From Rhodocollybia butyracea (Eukaryota > Basidiomycota > Agaricomycetes > Agaricales > Omphalotaceae), in assembly GCA_015501585.1 (NCBI GenBank), contig JADNRY010000022.1, positions 310,001-374,000 on the forward strand: a stretch of DNA of 64,000 nt, given 5' to 3'. The position numbers and the translations under genes are program-made. Position 1 is the stretch's first letter, and each line of letters begins with the position of its first letter. Below the pieces are notes generated by a model, which was not told the origin of the DNA, did no database searches, and saw only the letters and a list, made by a program, of their open reading frames with translations. Shown here in pieces: positions 24,628-35,806 of this stretch.

Positions 24628-27600
24628 ATGGGCGAATTTTCGGCAACCATACTCTCCATCCTAGAGCGCAGAGAGGCGCCAGACCAAGGATTGCTGACTG
24701 GTAACAACCCCAGTGCATACAATTCCTCAGATCCCTTGCGACTATGGATCATTCAAGTTGGTTCGTAGTACCAGCTCTGTTTCGTATGTCTCGACTCTAA
24801 ACTTATCACAGGTATCATCGTTGCAACGGCTTCCCTTCTCTCCCTTGGGCTCCGTAAAATACGGCAACCAAAGGTCATCGCAGAAGGTGTGTCTCCCTCA
24901 ATAGTTTGGTACAATATTGTCCCTTGACGAAAAAAAATAGTCCTAGGAGGGATTCTTCTAGGACCTACTGCGTTCGGCCATATTCCGGGATTTACAGCGC
25001 ATATATTTCCATCCGAATCTCTTCCATACCTCATGCTCGTTGCCAATATCGGTCTCTGTCTATTCCTTTTTCTAGTCGGACTCGAAATCGACATGAGAGT
25101 CATTCGACGGAACGCCAAGCTCTCGTGAGCACTTTCTCCTTGACCATTGTTGTCTGTGGTTGTTTCAACATTCGCTATACTTACTATTATTATGTTCAAC
25201 AGCGCAAGCGTAGCATTGGCGGGTATGATCCTTCCCTTTGGTGCTGGTGCCGGATTATCCGTACAGTTGTACAAAGCCTTCATCAATACCCCCGAAAGTG
25301 GTTTAGGCTTTGTCAAGTTCACGTATTTTATGCTCTTTGTGGGGGTCGCGTTCTCTATCACTGCGTTTCCTGTCCTGTGCCGTATCCTGACAGAGCTCAA
25401 GCTTCTTGATACCACCGTTGGCGTTGTTGTGCTTTCCGCGGGTGTCGCAAACGATATTATAGGGTGGGTACTCCTTGCCCTATCTATCGCCCTGGTCAAT
25501 GCCGGATCGGGTCTCACAGCGTTGTACATTTTACTTGTCTGTATTGGTTGGACGTTGCTCTTGCTTCTCCCGGGGAAGCGCGCTCTTCATTGGCTCGGAC
25601 GAAAGACGGGTTCAACTGAAGGACATGGACCGTCGATGTTCTATATGACTGTCATCATGCTTCTGCTTTTCGGCAATGCGTTTTTCACCGACATAATTGG
25701 TGTGCATGCTATCTTCGGTGCCTTTGTCACAGGAATAATTGTACCCCGCGAGGGTAACCTCCCTATCCATCTGACTGAGAAACTTGAGGATATGGTCACC
25801 ATTATTTTCCTACCTTTATACTTCACTCTTTCGGGCCTTTCCACTAACCTCAGCTTACTCAATTCTGGTGAAATCTGGAGTTATACAATCGCTATCTGTG
25901 CTCTTGCTTTCGTTGGTAAATTTGGTGGTTGTTGTCTTGCTGCCCGCTATGTTGCAAAATTCAGCTGGCGAGAATCCGGTGCGATTGGCAGCCTGATGAG
26001 CTGTAAAGGTCTGGTGGAGCTCATTGTGTTGAACGTCGGGCTTTCTGCTGGGATTTTAAGCCCGCTGGTCTTTTCAATGTTTGTTTTGGAGGCAATGACA
26101 TTGACGTTCATGACGACACCTTTGGTAACAGTGTTCTACCCACCTGACAAACGTGCCCGCGCATCTGCGACTGGTGCCAACTTCGTCAACATAGACAGGA
26201 AGCAGGACAATGTCGAGAATGCTGATGCCTCCACCCATTCTACAGATGGCGATCTGAAGATGAAGACTCATCTCGTAGTGGTCCTTGATCGGATTGAACA
26301 CTTACCTGGAATAATGGCTTTGACGCAGATGATTAAGCCCTCACTGATATCCGAGTCTCAGCAGCTCCCCGTATTGCCCTCCATACCTGTGCATCCTGTA
26401 TCTGAGAGTTCCTCTCCCTCAGCCCAGCCAATGGTCTCGACCGAAATGCCAAATCTAACACCTGTCGTTTCCCTTCCCCTTCCTAATATCTCATTACCTC
26501 CTTTCGATTTGGCCCTACCCGTCAATCACAACATCTCAGTACTCCGCCTAATCGAACTCTCTGACCGTACTTCTGCCGTAATGAAATCCATGTCCATGGC
26601 CACCCACCCAGACCAAGCTGCAATGTACGCACAATACGACCCCATAATGAACGTGTACACAACATTTGCTTCGCTCAACGATTTAAACGTTACTCCTGCA
26701 CTGGAAACAGTGCCATATGAAGATATGGCTCGGGCCGTTGTCAGCTTCGCTAGGGATGTTGCCCTTTCTGCTCACCGACGTGGAGGTGAAATGCTTCTCC
26801 TACCGTGGTTACCTCCAACAGTGGTCGGACATGGCCATGAATCTCCTGCGTCTGGAACTTCTCCCCTCGATACCATGCATAACCCCTTCGACTCTCTTTT
26901 CAACAAAACACCAGGAACTTCAACTCCCGTTGCTGGTTCCCATGCAATTTCCTCAGTAGAAGACAGATTGCCATCCGCCGCCGCTGCCACTATCCATGCT
27001 CACTTTGTCAGAAACGTATTCTCGAAAGCAACAATGGACGTAGGGCTTTTCATGGACTTGGGCTACAAACAGGCCCCCAGGCCTCTTGGGATGATGAGGC
27101 CAACTCTAGCTGGGGTGACTCACGTTCTTTTTCCCTTCTTTGGAGGACCAGACGACCGTCTAGCTCTAGCCATTGTTGCCCAGTTTTGCGAAAACGAAAA
27201 GATTAGTGCGACGTGCTTGAAAATCACCAAAACAGACGTGGTAGATGCCCAGGGCCTGCCTTCGATCCCAGAAGCTCATCTGAATCCGGATGATGCAAAA
27301 AATCACGCTTCAGAAACTTTGTTGACAATAGCATCGAATGTCTCCGCACGGTCTGGGGTAAGCTACCCCGATACCACGTACAACCACGCAAATACAGCTA
27401 TACGTATGCAATCTGATACAGCGGACCATCTAGCTTGGTCTCAGTACGCTAATCCTCCCCAAGCTTCTTCATCATCCACTTCTATCTCGCAATCCTTCCC
27501 ATCCCATCACGCTCTCTCCCGGATGTATTTCCAAGAGCTTTCTTCTCCTGTACCATTACATGAGGTCATCGCAGAAGCCAATCGCATACGCTCTTCTGGG

Positions 27601-27810
27601 AAGGTGAAACTGTTTGTTGTTGCAGGTAGGAGCAGGCGCATAGCTCTGGAGGATCATACAAAGGAGATTACGACGCTCCTAGAGGAACATCATGCCCACC
27701 GATTGGGTATTGATGTTAGGAAGACAATAGGAGACGTGCCATCCGCAATTGTGATTGCAGGGTGTGCACAAGAGTTACTGGTGGTACAAGCTACGAGTAG
27801 CGACATCTAG
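24628..27810 (+). CDS. KHA1: Kha1-type K+(Na+)/H+ antiporter (CPA2 family)
   Basis: Exons 24628-24760, 24812-24886, 24941-25124, 25203-27810; 999 aa, somewhat longer than yeast Kha1. About 12 hydrophobic segments fill residues ~40-430: IIVATASLLSLGLRKIRQP, VLGGILLGPTAFG, FLVGLEIDM, GMILPFGAGAG, VAFSITAFPVLCRIL. The ion-binding pair is in VLSAGVANDIIGW (Asn-Asp), and ALAFVGKFGGC is also typical of CPA2. The C-terminal half is cytosolic, hydrophilic and Ser/Pro-rich, with a USP-like region (THVLFPFFGGPDDRLALAIVA). In yeast the protein acts in Golgi/endosomal membranes in pH and K+ balance. The ATG was chosen because it is the first in frame before the conserved NNPSAYNSSDPLRLW. Confidence 0.94.
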
Positions 27811-28015
27811 AATTCGGAGTGTTTGCTGTAGATCTAAATATTCTAATGATTTTATGATAACTGTACGATCTATATCATACTTACGGCATCCAAACTTGCT
27901 TCTTTTGCGTTGTATAAATCTTCCATTTTCACGATCATGACCGGCGAATTCGTTCAGTCGGCATTATCGATTCGCCGCTCAAGGTTGGGCTGAAGCGACT
28001 TGGTCAACGAGTTCA
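27811..28015. other. Short spacer
   Basis: 3' end of the antiporter and promoter of the deaminase-like gene; both are on the plus strand. Nothing else is seen. Confidence 0.5.
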
Positions 28016-29563
28016 ATGTCTTCTAGTTGCCAAAATGACCTTACCTTAGCCCAAGCCCAGCTCTTAATTCTCACTCTTTGTCAGGACGATCCTTCCATTC
28101 AACAGCATATCTACGCCGTTCTGTCACGAATGGCCGAAGAGCTTTCCTTTTCCAGGCCAAAACCAAAACCCAGACGTTCGGATACTGTTCTGGAGCAAAA
28201 GTTGTCCCAAGCACTGGATACACTGGCTTTCTGCTTGTCCGACGGGAATTCCGACTCTACATCCTATGCCCTCTCCATTACACCTTCAGCCACGGAGATT
28301 TACGTTCAACTGGCTGCAGATCCGCCCGACGCTTTGCGCATTGGCCTGTCGCGTTTGACATTGATCTGGTCAGCTCTTTCAGATATAGCGTCGGACTACC
28401 CTAGAACGGGGCCCCCGAACGTGTTTCTGGGAGAGGGAAAGCAACTGGCTTATGCTCTGCTCAGCGGCCATGCTTCACAAATCTCGAAAGTCGCTTTGGA
28501 AAACCAGGTCCAGCTAGACAAATTTCTTCTATTTCTGGATGAAACTTTCCCACCCATCGAATCGAAACTTAGAGAGTCATTAGAGGCTCTACGTTTACTG
28601 TCACTAGTATCGGGACAATTGTCATCTGCCGGTTCAGATTTGGATGAGTATGCCCAATACATTGCTTTGCACTCTAAATATCGGAATGTTCTCGAGCAAG
28701 AGGTCATCGAGCAGAAGGACGCGTTGCTCAGATTACAGACAGAATTCAATCGCAGTAGGTGTCTTTATAGTAATCTTAGATATATAGCTGACAAGCCGCG
28801 CGCAGAACAATCCTCAGATTCAAATGAAAATAGCCCATTTTTTATATCTGGATTCACTTGGGCAATATTGGAACCGATAAAGAGAGTGTTAACTGCTTTG
28901 GACATTCTTTCGGTTTCCAGGTACCGTTGCATCTTAGAGAAGAACTTCGTTTGTGTCCCTGTTGTTACTCATGAAGCTACAGAACAAGGAGATCTAGTCA
29001 TACAGCTGTCCCAAGAATCCAATGTCCGTGGTTTCCTAGAGACCGCACTTCTCGCAGAACAAGCTCGACTAGCGAAACTAGCTGTGATGGAGCCCGATGA
29101 TATTCCACTGGCTCATGTAGCCAGAGACTGTCATGAGGAAGGTCAAGCCGTGATTTCAGAGCAGGTTCTGCTGTTACAAAGAGCTGCTGCTCAAAGAATC
29201 ACTTCCCCTCACAGTGAATGCATCCTTCTCTCCTATCACTTGTCCCGGATTTCCACACCCCCGTATCCTTACTTTGGACTAAACAAACCCACTTGTTTCG
29301 GATGCGCACTTTATTTTGGAGCCTACAACTTGAATTGTACTGTTGCTAGCGACCAGCATCTCTCGTCCTCGACGCAGTGTCGGACACGAACTAATGGTTG
29401 TAGTAGGGTTTCGATGTGCGCTTTTCCGTCTCAAATCCCCACTTCGAATACAGCCAAGGTGATTGAAGCGGAGATGATATCTGGGTTCAAGCAAGTGCTT
29501 GGTAGCGTGCTTTGCGAAAAAGCTATACGTCGTCGGCAGCTGTTGAGAAATTTAAAAAGATAA
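28016..29563 (+). CDS. Uncharacterised protein with a C-terminal OTT_1508-like deaminase fold
   Basis: One long ATG-started frame, 515 aa. Residues 1-380 are helical with no known domain. Near residues 400-445 are SPHSECILLSYHL and GLNKPTCFGCALYF. His-Ser-Glu followed about 30 residues later by Cys-x-x-Cys is the zinc and proton-shuttle layout of the nucleotide-deaminase superfamily (H[AS]E ... CxxC). The spacing, with Tyr/Pro before a GxxKxxCxxC, recalls the fungal OTT_1508-like deaminase family (Pfam PF14441), whose substrate is unknown. A possible 36-bp intron lies at about 28756-28791 (GTAGGT...TATAG), but the frame is open without it. The family call is my reading of motifs. Confidence 0.7.
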   Translation: MSSSCQNDLTLAQAQLLILTLCQDDPSIQQHIYAVLSRMAEELSFSRPKPKPRRSDTVLEQKLSQALDTLAFCLSDGNSDSTSYALSITPSATEIYVQLAADPPDALRIGLSRLTLIWSALSDIASDYPRTGPPNVFLGEGKQLAYALLSGHASQISKVALENQVQLDKFLLFLDETFPPIESKLRESLEALRLLSLVSGQLSSAGSDLDEYAQYIALHSKYRNVLEQEVIEQKDALLRLQTEFNRSRCLYSNLRYIADKPRAEQSSDSNENSPFFISGFTWAILEPIKRVLTALDILSVSRYRCILEKNFVCVPVVTHEATEQGDLVIQLSQESNVRGFLETALLAEQARLAKLAVMEPDDIPLAHVARDCHEEGQAVISEQVLLLQRAAAQRITSPHSECILLSYHLSRISTPPYPYFGLNKPTCFGCALYFGAYNLNCTVASDQHLSSSTQCRTRTNGCSRVSMCAFPSQIPTSNTAKVIEAEMISGFKQVLGSVLCEKAIRRRQLLRNLKR

Positions 29564-29659
29564 CTATACCATAGTATATTACATAGACAAAATCACAATT
29601 ACTGGGCTTGGGCGTAATCTGTACTAGTACTTTCAAACGCAATACGCATCTTCTTACAA

Positions 29660-31131
29660 TTAGAGTCGGTTGCGCATGCACCTAACGCAAACCATGATAT
29701 GACAGTCTCTGCAACCCTGCAGGCCCTTCAGCACTCGAACAAAAATATCTAGATACAACCTTACCTTAAGAAACAAAGGCAAATAATGCCCACATTCCTC
29801 ACACGTACCTGCTCCCTGGTAATGCCTCCACCGATGTGGATCACAGTCATGACGATATCTCAGTTCAGTAGCCCTCTGTCGGACAAGCCGTTGGAACGCT
29901 ACTGGTTCCGCTGCTCTAACTTCCATGCCAACCTCCCTTTCAACCCTCTGAGCGGCGGTGTCTAGCAACCTGACCTCATCCCATTGAGGGCAAGAACACT
30001 TCTTCCAGGGGACGGCGCACAAATAGCAAAATTGCATTTGGCAGAGACAGGTCATATGGTATCATCCATGATTGAGCTCGATGATGGAGCTACACTGAGG
30101 ACAAGTTTGCCAGTGTTCAACTTCGGCAAGGGCTTTGAGTTCATTAAGTGCTGTATTTTCAGAACACGTCTCGCGAGAATGCGAACTCTGCTTGCAGAGG
30201 ACGCATGTCGAGAAAGAGCACCGAGAACAGCGCATATCCATGCCAGGAGATGTCTCCGACGAACCAAGGAACTTGGAGCACCGTGGGTTGGAGCAGTATA
30301 CTCTGTGGTGCGCGAGAGTCTCAAATTCCCGAGATTTAGCTTCAAATTGTACGCGCAATACGTCTGTGAGCATTTGAAGAACGTTCCGCATAGGCAACGA
30401 CTGTTGACAGCACCGCAGAGGAAATAACGACTCGTCCCCGAGACACGCTTGCACGAGTCTGATACATGAGGACAGTAGTAATGACTGCAAGGCGCTCGGA
30501 AGGTAGTTGAAGTGCGAACGCGATCTCCACATATAACACAGTCCACCCTATACAGGATATATGAATTAGACGTTGATAAAGATCAGAAAAAAACTACTCA
30601 CTGCGAAGGTCCGCTACCTGTCTTCGGCAGCAAAGAAATGACAATATTTTCCTCGGGTTCACCTGTCGCTAGATTTCTGTCACCGTTGTTAAAAGCCCTG
30701 AATACTCGTAAGATCGGTGCTACGTGAGGGAACGCCACCACTAGTACATACTTTGGATCTTCCAGTGTCTTCTGCGCATCTGACCGTTCAGGCAGAATTT
30801 GTCCGTTTGAGAGGGCTTGAGCATATCTTTGGTCGTCAACAGCGCCTTGTTCCAGGGTAGCCAGCATTGCGAGTACATCTTGGTCGCTGTCAATAGCCTG
30901 CTGAAGACTGAGAGCACGCGATAAATTTTGAGAGACAGCAGTTATTTCCTCCTCAAACAGTTTAAAGGCAATCTCCTCGTCTGATAGTGGCACATTGTCC
31001 CGGGACTTGCCTTTACGCCCAAACGAGATATTGCAGATGTCGTCCAGTGCTAGCTGAGCAACGACAAGAGAGGAGAGACAGTCATCAGTAGTATTGCGCC
31101 GCATGAAGTGGGGACGATATAAGACAGTCAT
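29660..31131 (-). pseudogene. Second RBR E3 ligase gene, disabled
   Basis: Exon 1 31131..30602 (donor GTGAGT), then 30547..29660 with a 48-bp intron at 29764..29717. It would encode RING1 (CVICGDRVRTSTTF, CSHYYC, FPLRCC), an IBR (VYCSNPRCSKFLG, CSFSTCVLCKQSSH), RING2 (WQTCPQCSSIIELNHG, then YHMTCLCQMQFCYLC) and a Cys-rich tail (CEECGHYLPLFLK, CRDCHIMVCVRC). Two lesions are visible. One base is missing between the Cys codons of RING1 (minus TGT-CC-TCATGT, 30474..30464), shifting frame. A TGA at 30064..30062 stands where the conserved zinc Cys of RING2 should be. The rest of the sequence remains well conserved, so the loss is recent. Confidence 0.88.
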
Positions 31132-31256
31132 TACTTAGCTGGTACGTATTTATCTTGTTCGAAGGAAACGTGGGATGTCAATTATACTTTGGTCGTCAAG
31201 GATAAGCTGCGGGATGCACGTAAAGAGGGTTTCTTGCTCTATTCCATATACATAAG

Positions 31257-32449
31257 TTAACGACGACAGATGCATACGCTCTTCTTCCATTTAGAACCGC
31301 AGCGATAACAAAACTCACTTCGACAACGGCACGTAATGTGGCTACACCCCTGAGCGAGTTCCACCACTGCGCTGCATCCAGGACAGGTTTGCCAGCTATT
31401 CTCGCGGACAAGATTGCGAAACTCGACCTCCATCAACTCCTCTTCGACAGTGCGACAATCTAATGTCCCCAAATGAGCACGCTCCTTGCATAGAATACAG
31501 ACCCGCTCAGAGCAAGAAGGACATTGGTGAAATTGAGAGGAAGCGGAGCCTCTGGCCGAAACAGCGAACCTATTCTTGAATGAGATCAATGACCCAAGGA
31601 ATCCAGAATAGCGTGGATTGCTTCTGGCCGCAGCGATGCCTGAGGCAGGGACCCTGTTCTTGAATGAGCTCCATGACCCAGGGAATACAGAACAGCGTGG
31701 ATTGGGGCAGTATAAACGATCTTTAGGAGAAATATCAAGTTCAGTGGCTCTCGCTCGCAAGCGCCCGCCTAGAGAAGGGTTAAGATCGTCAAGCGCCTGC
31801 ATTAGGCTTTGCCCGTTTTCCTCCGTAGCAAGACTGATGATATTTCCGCAACATTTTGGAGGAAACATGTTCTCGTTATCAATGCATATTCGGGTATACT
31901 GCTGCAAGCACGAGTTGCAGTAGTGATGCTCACAGGCTTGGACATCGAAGAATGGAGTGTCGGTTTCCGATTCCATGCATACCGCGCATGCTACTGGATC
32001 AGTAGAAGACTGTCTGTATGTTTTTTTTTTAAAGTGTTCATAACCACCCTCGATGAACAGGTTGAGAGAACGTACCCTACGCTCCCATCGATATCCAACT
32101 CGTCAGCGCTAGCTATAGTAGGTCTCAGGTCAGGTTCAGAGGACCTTTGTGAAATACTCAGAATCGATAGAGAGCAACAAATGTATCTAGATACCCACGA
32201 AGGACCTTCCAGTGGAGAGGGAGGTATACCTTCGCTGTCTTCTGGTGCGATGTTGGTTTGACCAGTAATTGCAACCTCGTCGAACGCGGTCAGAAATAGA
32301 TCAAAGTCTTCCGCCATGAGCTGCAGCCCATACTCATGGTCCGACTCTAGTGTGCCACCAAGGTCGAGGTTGAGCTCGTCGATATCATCGAGGTAGACCT
32401 GAGCTATAAGTAGCGCGGATATTCGGTCAACGTTGCTTAGAGTAGCCAT
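31257..32449 (-). CDS. RBR-type E3 ubiquitin ligase, right copy
   Basis: Exons 32449..32076 and 32013..31257; 376 aa, in frame throughout. RING1: CAVCMESETDTPFFDVQAC, EHHYCNSC, FPPKCC. IBR: LYCPNPRCSVF, FHQCPSCSERVCILCKERAH. RING2: WQTCPGCSAVVELAQGCSH then ITCRCRSEFCYRCGSKW, with the catalytic Cys in ITC. About 30 residues inside the IBR are an internal duplication (NPRCSVFPGSWSSFKNR followed by NPRYSGFLGSLISFKNRF) in which the second copy has Tyr for the zinc Cys. It is the inverted counterpart of the gene at 19073 and shares its promoter element. A splice within 32167-32097 is possible but not required. Substrate unknown. Confidence 0.88.
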
Positions 32450-32545
32450 TGCAAAGAATTCGCGGAGAACGAGGCAAGTTTCCGCGGCTTCATATCTTTG
32501 CTATATTACCGAGGTGAAACATTATTGTAAGTCAAGATCGATTGC

Positions 32546-32563
32546 GGATAACAGAGTTTATCC
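32546..32563 (-). promoter_or_regulatory. Inverted GATA-type promoter element (right RBR gene)
   Basis: GGATAA and TTATCC separated by 6 bp, about 97 bp upstream of the ATG at 32449. The flanks match the 18962-18982 element (tatatggataaact, ttatccgcaa). Confidence 0.55.
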
Positions 32564-33503
32564 ATATATCATACATGTGATAGGAGAAATACAAGAATCA
32601 GCATTCGGCTCGTTTCGTAGTCCTGTGGAGACCTGACACAGCCACTAGCCAAATCCGGAGTCAGGACAGGGTCACATGAGCAATACATCATAATTATTCA
32701 TCATTTCGCGTGTGCATGGCCAACCGCTGGTGAGAGGCAGCTTCAAGGAAACCTCGAGCACCATGATGACGAGCCGCAACAGCAGTGGCCAAGCAGCGGT
32801 GATGTTCGAAGCTTATTTTATCAATACTATACTCATTACTACAACTACTTAAGTATTCTACATCAATTTTCTAAAATGTTTACCATCTTTCTGTATTTAA
32901 GACTGCCGCTGGTTGTCACTGTGCCAATGTACCGCTTTATCCTCGCGGTCAGTCATACATGTGACAGACATGGATTTCTGCAAGTGCACCATCGCACACC
33001 CATACTTACAGCGAAAAAGCAAGATATTCTGAAAAAAATCTTGATTCCTGGCTCAAGTTCTTGTAGCACAAAGAGATAAGGAGGACAGCTAATCTGAATG
33101 GATTCAAGCTCATGAATTCTATAGTGTAAATATGAACTTGTAGTGCATAAAAGACGAGAAAAAGCAAGAGTGTTAGTGTGCCGGCTTGGTGCCGGAACCG
33201 GCAGTGCGCGCGGAGCGCTGAAAACTTTGTCATCTTGAATTTTATTGGCCAAGTCCTGAGTCCATCCGGTCAGGACCAGGGCCTTGAATTCATCTTGAAT
33301 TCCCGAAACGGAGTCAGGAAAATTGCATGTACGTCCGTCAACTCATCGATTTCAAGCGCAAAAATTCAGATTTAAAGTATTTAGAAAGTGAATAAACTCT
33401 TTCTCTTCTCTTTCTTTTTTCTCCTTTTTTCAACTTCAAAAAACTTGAAAAACTTGTTCTCTCCACAGACTCAGGACATGAGCCCAGCATTCGCCCACAC
33501 CTC
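32564..33503. other. Intergenic, no supported gene
   Basis: Upstream region of the right RBR gene and 3' flank of F-box copy A. AT-rich with homopolymer runs; short open frames have no domain. Confidence 0.5.
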
Positions 33504-35491
33504 CTAGTTCCCCATAGAGTCCAGGTCCTTCAAGTGGACCTTCAACCACTCCTCCCTTGTCCCTGGATAGCTAGGCGGTTTAGCGGTCTCAAATTCTCCC
33601 GGTGCCACCGAGTGAAACCCAACAGGTTGCCTGTCCCTCATGATTGCATGGATTTTTGGGAACTTGTCCACCTGTGTTGAAATCGGATTCCAGTCGCCAG
33701 GAGGTTCACCTTGGAAGTACTCAAAGTACGATTGCGGGGCAGAGATGATATCCTCAGGGATAGGAAGGCCTTGGGCATTGTATGCTTCACCGAGGCGCTG
33801 CACAGCAAGCTCACGCATCCGATCCTCATATGCAGCGACACGCGGTTCGGTATCAGGTAGTGCCGCATTCCACTTGGCCTGATCGAAGGCCACGAACGAC
33901 TCATGTTCGGGGCGGTCAGCTTTAAGGATATCCAAGAGAGCTTTAATCGTAGGGAATCGAGAAAACGTAGTCCAAGAGGGAAAAAGTGGTTTACCTTGAA
34001 GTAGGAGTTGATAAGCTTGACGAACCCTTGCCGATCGTTCACTTTCTCTATGCCATTCAATCTTCCAGCGCAGGGCCGTCTGGAGAGTCGGACCTTTGAT
34101 TTTGGTCCAACCTGATTGAGCCATGAATGAAAGGGTACCCAATTTGCTTAGCAAAAAACATTGCCTACCTGCTTTGGTGAGTTTCGTAGCATATGTCACT
34201 TGAGCTTCGCGTTCCCAGCCATTAGGAATTCTGTGAGGCACACGTTAATTTGCATAACCATGATATAAACATCTGACCGTACGTTGTTTCGGTCCATCCT
34301 TCTTCAAGGAGCTTCTGGTAGATTTGCGCCTTGCGAGCTTCCAAGATTTCTCCGTAGTTCGTGAACCGCTCTTCACTAACCTGACGGTTCCACTTTTGGA
34401 TAGTCGCCGCATCCTAGATTAAAAAAAACGACGGTAAGCCAGTTGCTTGGTCGGTATAGTGTTGAAGCACACCTCTTCGATTTGGTCTTTCAAAGCCTTC
34501 CGCTTTGCAACATAAGGGGCGATTTGTTCAGGTTGTACGCGGGATAAGTGATTCAGGTACTTAGATATTTTGTCGATGCCTCTGGGCATTGGCGCACCTG
34601 AGGAATATTTAGCCGCATGAGCGTACTCAGTAACTGGGAGAGCCTGACCACCGGACTGAAAATCTTTGGCACACTCTTCGGCATTTACATGCAGCTTCTT
34701 GATCATGCGAAGACGCTTGCGATTATCATAAGTCTTCCTGTGCAATATCTTTGTGAAGAGTTGCGCGTGTAAAGCGGATTGAGTCGTACCAGTTGTTCCT
34801 ACATTCAGTACATAGCCTCACGCATGCGAGAAGGTCCAACTCATTGTGATTCACTTTAGGATCGCCGCAATCCTATGTTCAATCTGCCGTCAGCAGAGGG
34901 TCTGCATCGATTGGGAGTACCTACATGACAGTGCTTGTCGAATAGGAGAGTAAGGTATCTCCTCTCGGTCATATCCGTGGCTCGCAAGGCAGGCATGCCA
35001 GCGTTGATCCTCGACCTTTTCCATATCGACTCCGCACTAGTCATTCTGAGCCGCTGGCGAAAGGGTCTGACTTGCAAGCACATAACAAGAGTTTCAGGGG
35101 CAACATGGCCAAGAATCTGGAGGAATGTTAGACAGTCGTAAAACTACACTTGGTCATATACCTCGTCTTGCATTTCCGGTGGAAGCGTCAACATACGCTC
35201 CAAAGATCCCGCCTTTCTTCTTCGAACCTAAGTTGGTAGGACCTTCTTTTTTCGAAGGACTAGCGTTTTTTTTTCTCTTGGATGGCCGAACCTCTAGGTT
35301 TAATGAGATAAGACAAGGTCCAGGACAAAACAGTTTGCGTTGAACATACCAAGCTTGAACGTGTCCTTCTCGATTTCGCTTGTTAGTTCGGGCTCATAAT
35401 TATCAACAAGGGCCTCGTGATCGTCGTCACTCTGTTCCTCTTTGTAGTTCTTCCTCGCTTTACTGCGCTTGGGTCGTTCGTTTTCATTCAT
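33504..35491 (-). CDS. F-box protein, copy A (N-terminal frame doubtful)
   Basis: Exons 35491..35350, 35293..35162, 35116..34925, 34872..34790, 34737..34473, 34413..34283, 34230..34169, 34111..33504. An F-box lies in exons 2-3: LTLPPEMQDEILGHVAPETL, then CLQVRPFRQRL and SIWKRS, typical of Agaricomycete F-box proteins that recruit substrates to SCF ligases. A small Cys motif follows (LLFDKHCHDCG, RLCTEC). The C-terminal half has no known domain. All phases agree from exon 3 on. Exon 2 has 4 extra bases relative to copy B (about 35223-35237), so the start at 35491 does not connect in frame to the F-box. An internal ATG at 35194 begins exactly at MLTLPPEM and gives 457 aa, so a shorter functional protein is possible. 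Confidence 0.75.
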
Positions 35492-35696
35492 CTTGGAAGA
35501 AGGAGGAAGCACGAAAGAAGAAACCACGAACCGAACCAAGAAGACGCCGACAGGAGCTATTGATGTCTCAATCCGGGCCGGTCAGCTCCATCAGTTCTCT
35601 CCAAAGTAGCATTGATTCTGAGAGTAATTTTTTGTAGCCCTATACACTATGATACAGCAGACGGTTCAGCAAAACAAGGTGAGATCGAGCGCGTGC

Positions 35697-35717
35697 GGAT
35701 AACATCGGAGTTTATCC
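35697..35717 (-). promoter_or_regulatory. Inverted GATA-type promoter element (F-box copy A)
   Basis: GGATAA and TTATCC separated by 9 bp, about 206 bp upstream of the first ATG of copy A. Read on the gene strand it gives tggataaactccgatgttat, identical over that stretch to the left RBR promoter. Confidence 0.55.
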
Positions 35718-35806
35718 ATTATGCTGGTGGAAATCGTATGATACATACAGCTGTGATACTAGGAAAAATAGCCAGTCGTACAAGAATCAGCATTTGTCCA
35801 CTTCGC

